A stretch of 64,000 nucleotides of DNA from Diplolepis rosae (GCA_030998225.1 JAPYXD010000716.1:1-64000), one strand, 5' to 3'; positions 33,760 to 45,081 are shown, counted from the stretch's first letter. Program-made: numbers and translations. The notes: a model not told the origin generated them from the sequence alone.

Positions 33760-34461
33760 ACACGTGGATTAATAAGTCCCGGGACTGACACATAGATGGC
33801 GTTGCCAACAAAAGTCCTGTATGATTTTTCATGAGTACCAGCCTTCAAAAGATACCTGTCAAAATTTCATGACATTCTGATGTTTGGTCCACGAGTTAAA
33901 GTGATTTAAGTGACGCTAGTCTTGATATTCTCAAAACAATGGATTCGAAACAATTTCGTGTGTTGATTTACCATTGCTTTTTGATGAAAAAAAACACAGT
34001 GCAAGCTCAGCAATGGCTTAAAAAGTGCTACGGGGACTCTGCTCCATCAAAAACAACCATTTGTCGGTGGTATGCTGAGTTTAAACGTGGTCGTCCAGAC
34101 ACTGAAGATGTTGAACACTCCGGCCGGCCAAATGAGGTAGTTACACCGGAAACCATCAAAAAAGTCCACCAAATCGTTTTCGAAAACCATAAATTATAAT
34201 TGCATGAGATAGCTGACACCTTAAAGATATAAAAAATGATCCAAGGAAAGAGATTCTACTCCAACGAGGAAGTCATCACCGAAACGAACGCTTATTTCGA
34301 GGCCAAAGATAAATCGTTCTACAAGAAAGGTATTGAAATGTTAGAGAAGCGCTGGACTGATTGTGTTGCGTTTTAAGGAGACTATGTTGATGAATAAAGT
34401 CGAGTTTTGCCAAAAACATGTGATTTTCCTAGTTAGTCCTGGGACTTATTGATTCACGTGT
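33760..34461 (+). mobile_element. Irritans-type mariner deletion derivative, 702 bp
   Basis: The left end is ACACGTGGATTAATAAGTCC CGGGACT. The reverse complement of the right end is ACACGTGAATCAATAAGTCC CAGGACT. TA lies on both sides (33758-33759 and 34462-34463). The AATAAGTCCC-GGACT core resembles the irritans-subfamily TIR seen in Himar1-like elements (TGATAAGTCCCCGG in memory). It is nested within the older TIR element at 33184-34693. Confidence 0.9.
33939..34375 (+). pseudogene. Irritans-type mariner transposase lacking its catalytic core
   Basis: The N-terminal 86 codons (MDSKQFRVLIYHCFLMKKNT ... TTICRWYAEFKRGRPDTEDV ... VTPETIKKVHQIVFENHKL) are the helix-turn-helix region of an irritans-subfamily transposase, ended by TAA at 34197. 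The frame continues as LHEIADTLKI and is then joined, after about 200 missing residues, to IQGKRFYSNEEVITETNAYF then EAKDKSFYKKGIEMLEKRWT and a TAA at about 34373. All three catalytic Asp residues fall in the deletion. What is left could at most make a short DNA-binding peptide. Confidence 0.88.
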
Positions 34462-34693
34462 TAGTTTCTCACCTATACCGCATGAGTCGAGACACTATAT
34501 ACCGGTATAGGTCGAACAGCTATACTTCTATCGTTGAACGAACGTAATTATAATGGTACGATGGCAAAATGCGCATCTCGGTGCGTCACGCATTCAGTTT
34601 AACTACAATACCAATATCGTATAGTCACGACAGGTATTTTGTTGAACTAAAATTCTGTATAGTTTTCTCAGCTATTCTGTTTTTCCGTGTGAC

Positions 34694-37240
34694 AATTTTG
34701 TTTAGATAATTCCTGAAAAAACGGCATTTTAATTGTTCCTGTTAAAGCCAGATTAAATCTAAATTATATCAGGGTATTAACTTATACGAAGTGAACCTTG
34801 TAAGCGAAAATTTCATTTTCCATTGAAATTCACACACGAGAACTTCTATTGCATAGAACTTCTCGTTTTAATAGAAGTGTAGTATTACGATCCCTATATT
34901 ACAGAGGCGAATAAATGCAGTGAGATTCGAAAGCAAGTGGTACTGAAAAACATTTGCGGTCGCTGCTTCATCGGATATTTCAAACCCTCTCCCTTTTCTG
35001 CTGCAGTGTGTGCTCTCCAAAGCCAGATTGAGTGGAATGGGAAACAAAGGTTACGCGCGTATTTCTCCGGAATAGGATGTAAGTGGATAGCGCTTCGTTG
35101 AGATGTTGCATTGAGGATTTTCGTAGTTGGGAGTTCTTTCTAATGTGTGCTTGTTACTGGCATGCAAATCATCAATTAAGTTCAAGTAACATTATTTACT
35201 TCCTTTCTGTAGCAAAAATAAATTTAAGAAATTATTACTTCACTTCGCCTATACTGTCAAGTGAATTATCTACTTCAGAAGAAATGTAACTTTTTGTTTC
35301 CTGAATATGTTGACACAATGAAACTTAAAAGGGTTGCCTTGAAATTGTAAGCATAGCGGGCATAATTATGTAGTTTTCACTTGGAAGGTAGCTATGCGTT
35401 TTCGTCTAGAATACTATATATTTCAGGAGCAGACAAGAAATAAGTGAATGCCATAATAAGTGCACAATTGTTGAAGAAAAATCTAACACTCGTCTTAAAT
35501 TTAGAATTCAATTAATTTTCTATTGGGAATTATTATTTCCACAGAAAATAAAATTTTGCATTAAAATTAATTTTAGTTCTACTTTTCTTGCTTCTATAAA
35601 CTGTTTATTAGTTTGAGGTTATGTCAATTTATCAACCCTCCTTAAGTAATAAAGAGCACTATATTAGGGAACTTAACTACAACTCTTCTTGTTCATAACT
35701 TGAAGCCAAATAATACTCATTTGTGAAATAGAAACTATAATTTAGATTCCAAACGATCAGTTTGAAATGAAATGAACGAGCAAATTGCTAATATTCTTAA
35801 CTTTAAATGCACAATTAATAATGCAGTGAATATTTCTTATTTAGACAGAAATAAAACTGAATAACTTGTATGATTAATTGAAAACTGTATAAACTGGAAG
35901 TGGATCAATATTTTACTTCTAAACTTAATCCTATAGGACATACAGTTTGATTAAATAACTCCATCACTAGATATGTGAATACAAAATGATTTCAGGTGAA
36001 ATTGAAATGCGGCGGAGATTAAATTAACTCAGTATATATATTTGAAAATTAAATGGTAGCAGGAATATAAAGGAATAACATGGAATGAAAATAGCGATCT
36101 GGTCAGTGTTAAAATGCTGGTTGTTAAAAGGAGACTTCAAAAGGATCGAACCTTGAATAATGCACATATAAATCGGTTAGAATGGAAACATTTTATAAAA
36201 CGAGTCGATTATACGTATTTTCTTTAGATTTTCTTATGTTCACTTTTCGTTTGACTGATTTCAAACTACCTCTTTTTACCTACTAAATATACGGAGCAAC
36301 AGTAGTCGCACGATTTGTGAAAATGCTCAATTAGTACATGGAAATTCAGACGTGTAAGACGAATAGTTAACGATCGAATTAAGCCAAGCGAAAATATAGA
36401 AAACAGACTGTCACGAATTTCTAGATGTTGGAAACTGGAATACTCTTGAGGCGTGCTGTAATCGGAAAATAGTTTATAATATTTGGATTTTCGACGAGAT
36501 TAAATCGCGTGAGGTAGTTACTCTTCTGACAGAGATTCTAAAACAGTCGTTGCGATACTTGCAAACATAAATTTTCTCACTTTATGCAATTGAATTCCTT
36601 TTCAAGCATTAAATCCTACATATTTATAATCAAAACGAGCTTTTCAGTAACAAAAACCTAATAAACAAAATAAATTATTACAAAAAAAAGTTAAAAAATA
36701 TCAATTAACTTGGAAATATTCAATAGCAAGATAGTCTCGATGACAAATGAAGAACTCATAAAATGTTTTAGTTTGCATTTCTTCTTTTCCAAAATTCGTA
36801 TTCTAAGATTCATTTTGAAAGCAGACTAATGAAATCAATTACTTTTTCGAACTAATTATTTTGAAGGAGTATTACATCAATTTAATACAGTCATTTTCTC
36901 AGTCCACATCTACGTGTTGATCTATTTAGGATTCTCTATTACGGTCGTACTCAGTCAATACAAGGATCCAACACGATGCACGGTATTCATCAAGCCCCCC
37001 CCCCCCCCCCAGCAATTCTCTATCAATACACACTCGCCCATGAATCCAATTAAATCGAATAATATTATTCGGGCTTGAAATTCACGCTAAACGTTGAGTC
37101 AATACCAGATGAGGCAGCAAGAGTTATCTCAAACTCAGAAAAAGTCCTGAAAATATTGAGAATTGCTTGACTGTCTTCTAAATTATTTTTATCTATCGAC
37201 TTCACACAAAAAACCAAGTTAAAGTAGTTGTTTTCATGTT
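34694..37240. other. No supported gene; C16 tract
   Basis: AT-rich sequence. The only noteworthy feature is a run of 16 C at 36995-37010, an odd sight in such a base composition. Open frames (for example 35083-35289) lack recognisable motifs. Confidence 0.45.
34838..34867. repeat. Short near-perfect hairpin
   Basis: CGAGAACTTCTAT, three to four bases, then ATAGAACTTCTCG: 12 of 13 pairs. It is isolated in AT-rich DNA, has no T-tract and no gene beside it, so no terminator or regulatory role is assigned. Confidence 0.4.
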
Positions 37241-37260
37241 TGTTTAGTATTCATTTTTAC

Positions 37261-37472
37261 GATTTGTTTTCTTAATTATTTCTACGATTTGGTTCAGTAG
37301 TAATTCTTACGATTGGATTCAGTAGTAATTCTTACGATTTGATTCAGTAGTCATTCTTACGATTTGGTTCAGTAGTCATTCTTACAATTTGGTTCAGTAG
37401 TAATTCTTACGATTTGGTTCAATAATTCTTCTTAAGATTTGGTTCGATAACTCTTCTTACGATTTGGCTTGG
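37261..37472. repeat. 25-bp minisatellite, about 8.5 units
   Basis: Units start exactly every 25 bases at 37261, 37286, 37311 and so on to 37461. The consensus is GATTTGGTTCAGTAGTAATT CTTAC. Outer units are more diverged than central ones, as usual for a minisatellite. No protein reading is suggested. Confidence 0.92.
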
Positions 37473-37479
37473 TCATTTT

Positions 37480-38870
37480 ATTTATCAGGATTCAGAATTA
37501 CATATTTCTTTTGTGGTTATATATGTACATGTCATCAAATTTTAAAAACAGCCTGATCCAAAGGACATGCTATTTCAACGGCGAGGCAGTAATTCACAGC
37601 CCCCAACGGTTGCACTATATCATTCGCTGGGTCGCAGAGGGGTTGTAACAGTTTAAACTTGATAAGAAACACATGTCGACCAGCTACAAAGCGATTTTTG
37701 ACAGTTTGTTTGAAGTTTGCTCAAAACTATTTTATTTTGTAATTTAAACTATTTGAGAATGGAATGCTAGAAAATATTCTGTTGTCTGTGGTAGTTAATT
37801 ATTTCATAATACTCGGTTTCCGATACTTTCACGAATTTTCCCTAGTATATATTGTTTCAAAAGTATTCTAGTTACATCTCCGCTGAATTCTAACTCCATT
37901 TCTCTCGCTTTGTCAGAATACGCCAGTAAAATGTATTTGAATTTACAAAAAAAAATTGCAAATAACAATGTAGTTTGCAGTTGAATATTTCAACTTTTGG
38001 AAATATGAGAATGGATGAGAATTTAATACCAGTCTCGTTTGATGAAAAAAAATGTAATATTTTTCAGTCTGTTGCAAATCGTACAACGCGTAAGCCGAAA
38101 AAGACTAATCACTTCTGCTAATATCAATCGAACTGAAAATTAGAATATAAAGTCTTTTAAAATGAAAAATTATGAAATAAATAAAACAAATTGTCTTCAG
38201 AAACTCAAGAATTATTAAGTCTTATTTAAATATCTAATTTCACTTTACTTTCCTTACAATGCGAAAATTTAAACACTATAACGTAATGAAAGATACTATA
38301 AACCCGCTGAAAATTTCGTCTCCAGAAACTGAACACGTAGGAGTTATATAGTGTGCATTCTTATCAGCTCTCAATGCGAGGAAGAAGAGGTCGGAGTACA
38401 AATTAATCTTCTAAAAGCATCGACAACTTTCCTCGACGCAACCAGCTTGCTCTTCGCGTACTTGCTTCTAGCTTGTACTCAAGACCGTGCCAGCAGAATC
38501 TTGAAAGGACTCGCCCACGGCTTCGGACTAACTTTGACGTGAGCTTTGTGTACTAGAGGGACGTATACGGGTCGATGGACGTGACGGAAGTGAAGATTTC
38601 AGTAGTAAAAGAGAAAAGGGAAACAAGGAAAGTCCCACGAAAAAGAATAAAAAAAGAGACACACGTAAATTAAACAGAATCTTATTTGAAACAACGAACA
38701 ATCAAACGTAAGAAAGAATGTAGCTCCGCTTCTGTGAGCACCAAACGATTAGCTCAGGATATTTTATCTCAACAACTACATTTTCAATATATTCTCACTT
38801 AATCCCACTTATTATTTCCCTACAACGGGATTGACTTCGCCCAGAAATAACTTAGTGCTCTCAACCTTAT
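37480..38870. other. No supported gene
   Basis: AT-rich spacer. A 63-codon open frame at 38351-38542 has no recognisable domain; nothing else was found. Confidence 0.45.
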
Positions 38871-38874
38871 TTAA

Positions 38875-39566
38875 GGGGTAACACTACTGTAACGGTCTAA
38901 AAAAAAGCGTTTTTTTGACAATTTTTTTTGGGCGGAAGCAAAAGTGATAGATAAATAATACTTGGGGTAGTTGTTGAGCATATATTTAAGTATATTACAA
39001 AAAAAATTTGCAGGAAAATATTACAAAATGGCGACACTACAGCAATTCTCCTAAGGCATGTTGAATTTGAGGTGATCTGCGGCACGCACTATAACTGGTG
39101 CGAATTTGAAGCTGTAAAAAAGAAAAAAAATCTGTGTATTCTAAATGAGTGTAGCTAGTGAACTACGTAGGAGATTTTAGAAGTATTTATTTTCGTGTAA
39201 TTGGCGAGTGTTTGAATAAAGAAGTTGAATTTTCACCAAAAAAAAAAGACAGTCACTTGTTAATAAATATTGTTTAAATTAACTAATCGAAAATCCCCTA
39301 CGTGGTTCACTTTGAAATGTTATTTCAAAGTTGAGGTTAAATTTTCAAATAAAAAGATTGAAAGTTGTTAGTCATGCTGCATACCGTTTTGAAAAATCAT
39401 ATTTCGAGAAAAACGCGTTTGAAGTTTTGAAATGTGTAATAGACATGAACAAATGAAAAAATTCTACTCTTAGAAAACTCTTACCATTAATCTGCTATCC
39501 CAGTACCATAAAATTGCCCTTCCAAGTTCAATTTTTCCTCCTCGGTTTCTACAGTGGTGTTACCCC
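38875..39566. mobile_element. TTAA-flanked miniature transposon, 692 bp
   Basis: The left end is GGGGTAACACTACTGTAACG and the reverse complement of the right end is GGGGTAACACCACTGTAGAA; 16 of the first 18 positions agree. TTAA lies outside each end (38871-38874 and 39567-39570). An inner inverted repeat pairs 39157-39178 (AGTGAACTACGTAGGAGATT TT) with 39290-39311 at 20 of 22 positions. There is no transposase. The TTAA target points to mobilisation by a piggyBac-type enzyme; the interior is unlike the other TTAA element at 13.65 kb although both are close to 0.68 kb. Confidence 0.8.
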
Positions 39567-39570
39567 TTAA

Positions 39571-41277
39571 GGGTTGTAAAAAAATAATAATAATAAAACT
39601 TTCAAAGCATTATTCTCTACGTAGTAGTATAAAGGAGATAACATCGCTTCACATCAGATCCTAATAAAACGTATGACCGTAAGTTTGTCTTGTTACCGAT
39701 AGGGCAGGTAATTAATTGAAAGATTTAGCCGTAGCGCTTAAGTTAACGCTCACGGCATAGATACATACCGCTGGAGTTTCCGGCTGGAGCAAACTAAATT
39801 TAATATAGTGCAGATTACAATCCACTGGATTATTTTGGTACGTGCGAGGTTGTAGAACGAAGGGCAGGTACCGGACACTCCTTCCGCAGGATGTGGCCAT
39901 TCCGGCCCGGAAAGCGTCGGTTTAAGAACGTTTGTCTCGCTCACGGGCATCCGAATCTACACTCTACATCTGACTTGTTTCTATTCATTTTTTAACTCAG
40001 CAAAGCTAATTTTCTTCAATAAAATTTTTATTTTTATTATTATTAATTTAAACGACAAATTGAAACGGACCTTTAGGAGGAATAAATGTCGATATAAATT
40101 TTCATGACTGGGCCGAGAATGATTTGTGAACAAGCTGTGTGGTTATTTATTGATCTGTTTGCGAGCGTCATTATTACCATTACGATAGATATCATAATTA
40201 CAATTGCTCGTAAGGTCACCTGATACGTCCTTTTAGCAAAAGGAACTAACCGAAATCACGACTCCTCTGCCAAGAACTTTCGCCTTTAGTTCGGACGACG
40301 AAGTTCTCAGTCAAAACCTCTCTCTTCAACTCTTTAAGAAGAAAGCAAAATTAATCCAAGCCGTCCACTCTGTGCCATATTCCTTCACCAAGTCGCAGTT
40401 CCGAACACCGAATGTTTTTCAAGGCTTTCTAGTCCCACTGCTCAGGTAATTACCACCATTAAACGTTGCTCTTTCTCGACGTCGGTCTGCTGCTTGTAGA
40501 ATATATCTCCATTACGGAAGTCTAAAGTTCTTCGGCTTCCTGGTTACAATTAAGAAGTAACTTGAATTTCCGTCGTGGGATTCATCTGGCGACACTCGGG
40601 AAAAATTAACATGAACGTTTTCCTTGTGCCAAGCAGAATCAAGAGTCAAATTAACACATCTTTTTTCCAAGATCTACAAGAGTAAAGTACTTGAAACTTG
40701 ATATTAAAAGGGGAAAAATAAATTGGAAAAGAGATAGTGTTACAAAAGATCTAATGTTATGTTCTGACATGTGAAAAGTATTTTCTTACAATGCAATCAA
40801 ACACTTGCATTCTCCGTTTGGAGTAAGATGTTTCTAGGAGAAAGAAATCAAAGCCCATAGAAAGATCTGAAAAAAGTAGAAGAAAGTAACAGCGAAAGGA
40901 CCACAAAGTGGATGTGGTACGAGTAATGCTTCGGAGATTTTCAGATGTATGAGAAGAAAAGAGTACCAGATTCCGTTATCAAATCTTTTCGATACATAAA
41001 CACGACAAACTCTAGCACCCCTAAGTACAAACTAGATTATGACTAAAAGGAGATAAAATTAATCCGATTCATATTCTTCAAAAGATTAATAATTTAAAAA
41101 ATACAAAGCCTACAATAGCGCAACTTTCTGTTTAAGAATTTCATAAATTTTATACCATGAAACCGGTAATTTTTCAAAGACAAACGAATCAGAAGTTGAG
41201 AGCAAAAGTTCTATTCATCTTGGATTGCACCTAACTCTTGGAACAAAAATAAAGTCTGTAGTATTTTTACCACCACA
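39571..41277. other. No supported gene
   Basis: No transposon ends or tandem repeats. Two overlapping minus-strand open frames near 39712-39950 show no recognisable motif. Confidence 0.45.
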
Positions 41278-41522
41278 CGGAGAAAAATGGATTATAAAAT
41301 TGAATATCCAGGTCCAGTGACTATGGGACAGCTATTTAGATTATAAATACTATAATCTAGATTATGAGAAGTATAATTCAGATTATAAGTGGCATAACCT
41401 ACAATTGTTTCTATATTCTAACATCATACCGCTTATAATCGAGATTATAGCTTTTATAATTCAAATGGTTGTCCTATAGTCACTGTACCGGGATATTAAA
41501 TTTTATAATACATTTTTCTCCG
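41278..41522. mobile_element. Foldback MITE, 245 bp, TIRs of about 90-100 bp
   Basis: Almost the whole element is one inverted repeat. The left arm is CGGAGAAAAATGGATTATAA AATT, GAATATCC, GGTCCAGTGACTATGGGACA, then GATTATAAATACTATAATC. The reverse complement of the right arm is CGGAGAAAAATGTATTATAA AATT, TAATATCC, GGTACAGTGACTATAGGACA, then AATTATAAAAGCTATAATC. Identity is about 80 to 85 percent. It has no coding capacity. The ends are clear but a target duplication is not, so the superfamily is open. Confidence 0.85.
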
Positions 41523-42289
41523 CCCAAAGTGACAAACCAGAAGTTTGAAAAGGTTGTGGAAAAATCGGTAACGCATTATTTGAATAGACTCTTCGCGATA
41601 TTTACGCGAGTACATCATCGGAACACAGGCGGAGTATCCGGAGTTCTCCTACGGCATAAATCACTCTGCCCATCGTCTATGGTGTCGAAATTCAACTAAA
41701 AACAGTTGCGCAAAAATTCACTGGCACCGGTCAAGCCGCAGAACTTGGACGTTATAAAGTATCGAATACCTGGTTACTGTGAGTATTTTAATACCCGAGA
41801 GCGAGAGAGAGACTGCTCACGTTTACAAAACCGGGGATGAGGTGAGGTTTCAGGGCTAGCTTGGGGTGGACCCAGTGTCGGCAGCAGATGTGAAATGTTT
41901 ATGAAGACCCGACTAATTTATCACACTCACACAAGGCCCCAGCACGCGTGCTAACTTTATCACACTAACCACGTTGGTGAGTGTCAAATCGATACGCCAG
42001 TGAGCGGGAACAATGCTTTAGGTAGTCAAGAGAAAACCTGAAGGAAAAAAGAAAAGTCACAGGACAAGAGGGTCTTGCCTGGTTTTACTGCACCGACTCG
42101 GTCGTATCACGATTCGGCTGTAACTACTGCGGTCGCAATAAATTTAGGGCGACGCGGAAGCTAATCGAAATTACTTTTCTAACAGTCCACGAAAGGATAG
42201 AGTACTTTCAAAGATCAAACAACCTATACGCTGTTGTACTTTTTGGTCTCTACTAGGACAAGCTCATTTCTCATAAAAGATTCTCCACA
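41523..42289. other. No supported gene
   Basis: A GC-balanced stretch with short GAGA runs (about 41800). It gives no open frame with recognisable features. Confidence 0.4.
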
Positions 42290-42690
42290 AACCTGAACTC
42301 GAACCCGTATCACTACCAACTCGAATTTCTCCCAACGCCCAAGCAAAAGTATAATTCAAAACCGCTCGAATCGTCAAAATACAAAAAACACGACCATTTT
42401 TGGACCAAAATCACCACCTTAAACAAACAACCATGAGAAAACAAACAAAAAAGGAGGAAAGGAACAAGCAGGCAAGCTTCCAAAACCTCTTCCTTATTTT
42501 TCTTTCTTTCGTCCTTTTTTGTCTTTATTATCCACAACCATTTACATAAAAAGAAAACAACAAAACTACTCACCGACGTTTCGGTGCTCTTCCAGCACCC
42601 TCTTCAAGGCTGAAATTCTAAAAAATGAAAAAATTATGTCTCCTATCACCTCCCATGGGGACGTAGAAACTTCTCCATGAGCGCCAACAG
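42290..42690 (-). mobile_element. Degenerate retroelement copy B, hammerhead-like, uninterrupted
   Basis: Read on the minus strand this matches copy A (about 400-600 then 1185-1440). The blocks are: CCTGTTGGCGCTCATGGAG (copy A CCTGCTGGCAGCCGTGGCGG), the hammerhead-like hairpin, GGATAATAAAGACA, TTGCCTGCTTG then CCTCCTTTTTTGTTTGTTTT, TTTTTTGTATTTTGACGATT, GAATTATACTTTTGCTTGG, and GATACGGGTTCGAG. The point where copy A carries the LTR is continuous here. It has no coding capacity; the 86-codon minus-strand frame at 42573-42313 is incidental. Confidence 0.6.
42573..42611 (-). ncRNA. Hammerhead-ribozyme-like motif (copy B)
   Basis: On the minus strand: CCTTGAAGAG, stem GGTGCT / AGCACC closed by loop GGAAG, then GAAAC and GTCGGT. 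A 6-bp perfect stem between a TGAAGA box and a GAAA box followed by GTC is the arrangement of hammerhead stem II and its two core boxes (CUGANGA, GAAA). The first box has an extra or changed base (CTTGAAGA for CTGAAGA), and stems I and III are not clearly formed, so self-cleavage is unproven. Penelope-like elements are known to carry minimal hammerheads, which makes this reading reasonable. Confidence 0.45.
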
Positions 42691-42699
42691 GATGTTTCT

Positions 42700-44300
42700 G
42701 ACTGTTTCTACTCTACCCTAAAACCTGAAATATTTGACCACCAAATGTAGTTCATCTGGCAGAATTAGACCTGTAATTAGTGAAATAAAACCACTGCTCT
42801 TCGGGCTGTAATTATGTTCTGATTTCGGATTATGAAAACCCCTGGATTAACCACTGATATTCGGGAATGGGAAATTAGAAAATAATCAACCTATTGGATT
42901 TAAAAAAATTTGAGAAAGTTATAGCAGTAGAAAATTATTTCAAAAGAATTTAGAATCCAAAAAACAGTTGAAAGTTTAGAAGATTAATGAAGTAGATGTT
43001 AAAAAGATAAAAACTTATAAATGGTCAAAATAAAAATTGTGCCAATTTAAAGTATTTAGATAGAGTGGGAGAAGTGACAATGAAAATAAATGTATTATTC
43101 TGTGTTTTTATCACATTGCGCTACAATAGAAGGGTAAACTTAAAACCTCGAAATGAACAATAAAATGACAATGCTCCCAGCTTTCAATGCTTTTAACTGA
43201 GTGGAGGTGCGAGATTATTTTTGGACTTCGTGATTTTAAACACTTCGCGAAACGGTACGGGATGAAAAACGAAACGACCAAAAATCGCAAATCCACTATC
43301 CCATTTTCACCTATCGGACAATCGTCGTGTTCGTTGAAAATGCATCGCTCTCCTAGACTGCCCGGGGGCTCACTGCTGTTTCCGGCGAAAACGTGACAAT
43401 CGCTCGCCCTCCTGTCAGCAGAAAATAAAAAAATATAAATAGTCTCTCTGTCAACCAGGTCGTATATTATCTCATTGAAAACTAGCTAGGAACTGCTTAT
43501 CCATTCTCTCATATAGCGACAGGAATGAGGCTTCAACGCAGCTCTAACTTTTCCCTGAAGGCTCGTTCTTTGCGTCTTTTACATGGCGCGTGCTCCACAC
43601 CTACCAACTCTTTCGCCTTCTCCACCCGAGTATAATTTGTTATGAATGCAATACGAATTCGCGTGCAAGGAGCTACATTCAAGAACCGATACCTGTCACT
43701 ATTTTGCTCGCAGGACGTGACGAGAATAGCAGATAGATGGTCGAATGCAGAAGGATGAATTATTGAGACCAAAAAAGGTTTACTAATTCAGAGGTTTCTG
43801 GAAAGCGCTTCAGGTAGCAAAATTATTTCTTATGAACAAGATCTCTTTGATCTGAGACTTATCTAAACCGAATTTTACATACGAATACAAGAGACAACAT
43901 TTTGGGATTTGTTTGGAAACAGATTTTGGAACAGATCGGGATAGATATCTTTTTACTATATATCTTTTCTAAAAAAAAAAAGGGTGATGAAAAATTACAC
44001 AATTTATGTCAAAATTCATCTGCCCTGTCTCAACCTGGAGTCCCGTTTCTGCCCCGTACAAGAGAGTAAGATAGCGTGGACAAGACAATGATGAGAAAAA
44101 GTGTAGAGATGCAACGATGGAAGAAAAAAAGTGTTGGCTGATAAAAATAGTGGAGATAAGATAGAACTATCTATATCAACTAAAACCATATTTTATCTAT
44201 TTTTGCGCAAAAAAATGGAAATTAACATTTTATTTTCATATGGATGAGACTTTTAACTTTGTTTTGGATTTCGTTTGAAGAATTGTCATTTACATTTTTT
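42700..44300. other. No supported gene
   Basis: AT-rich with a GC-balanced part at 43.2-43.7 kb. Short competing open frames (43187-43396 plus, 43296-43111 minus, 43772-43533 minus) show nothing recognisable. Confidence 0.45.
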
Positions 44301-44301
44301 T

Positions 44302-44924
44302 AATAACTCGAAGTACACGACACCACACTGGCCCCACCAAACACAGAGCATTGTCTTACGGCCAAAGCGATTTGGCCTTGGAGTCGATAGGCCTACCTTA
44401 CCAGGTGAAAGCCACGATTTTTTCCGCTTCGGGTTCTCGAAATAAATCCATTTTTCGTCCCCCGTGACAATTCGATGCAGAAAAGATTTCCTTTCGAACC
44501 GTTGAAGCAGCATTTCACAAATGGTTTTTCGATTTTCCATTTGTCTATCGTTCAGTTGGTGTGGTACCCATTTTCCATACTTTTGGATTTTTCCCATGGC
44601 TTTTAAACGTTGGCAAATTGCTCCTCGGGTCACATTTAGTGTTTGTGCCAATTGTTGTTGCGATTGGGTTGGGTTTTCATCCAATAAGGCCTGCAATTCC
44701 TCGTCTTCGAACTTTTTTGCTGCACCAGGATGTTCATTGTCTGTTAAATCGAAATCTCCACTTTTGAATTGACGAAACCATGTCTCACATGTTCTAATCA
44801 CTGGAGCATGTTCACCATAAGTTTCTACCAGCAATCGATGAGCTTCAACTGCTTTTTTCTTTTGATGAAATAAGAAAAGCAACGAATGCCGCAAATGCGA
44901 TTTACTTGGAACGAAACTCGACAT
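44302..44924 (-). pseudogene. Mariner transposase, N-terminal two thirds
   Basis: From ATG at 44924 the frame is open for about 207 codons and runs through the helix-turn-helix region, WVPHQL, IVTGDEKWIYFENPKRKKSW (first catalytic Asp) and TMLCVWWGQCGVVYFELLK before the break. It keeps the A6 run where the 27.5-kb copy has A7, so it shows the unshifted frame. Differences from that copy are few (for example GLSTP for GPSTP and WWGQ for WWDQ). The second and third catalytic Asp are absent, so it is inactive. Confidence 0.92.
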
Positions 44925-45079
44925 ATTCACTGAGGTAAACAACTATGATGCTATTATTTTGGCAGAATGTAATTATGTATTTTTGAAAAATATGACATAG
45001 ATGCCAAATCATAGAAATGTATACATATCTCTAGTGACATCTATGAGTAAAACCGGCAAATTTCAACTAACACCCCTGG
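44302..45079 (-). mobile_element. 3'-truncated mariner, sister of the 27.5-kb copy
   Basis: Its 5' end on the minus strand, CCAGGGGTGTTAGTTGAAAT at 45079, is preceded by TA (45080-45081) and is the same as that at 27477. The leader and the first two thirds of the transposase are nearly identical to the 27.5-kb copy. The leader lacks 17 bases (TATGGACAATAACCTTC) present there, flanked by a TTC repeat. The match stops abruptly after TTATTAAAA, within the codons for LELLK, and no right TIR follows. Confidence 0.92.
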
Positions 45080-45081
45080 TA

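Larger units (their letters stand above)
33184..34693. mobile_element. TIR element of unknown family, split by a mariner
   Basis: The left end (33184-33216) reads CACTGAAAAGACACTATAGC TGAGAGAACTATA. The reverse complement of the right end (34660-34693) reads GTCACACGGAAAAACAGAAT AGCTGAGAAAACTATA. They match well over the AATAGCTGAGA-AACTATA part. Inside, the word GTATAGGTGAGACAGCTATA at 33292-33311 and a variant at 34500-34521 repeat the theme on both sides of the inserted mariner at 33760-34461. Without that insertion it would be about 800 bp. No transposase is encoded, and target duplications are not clear. Confidence 0.55.
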
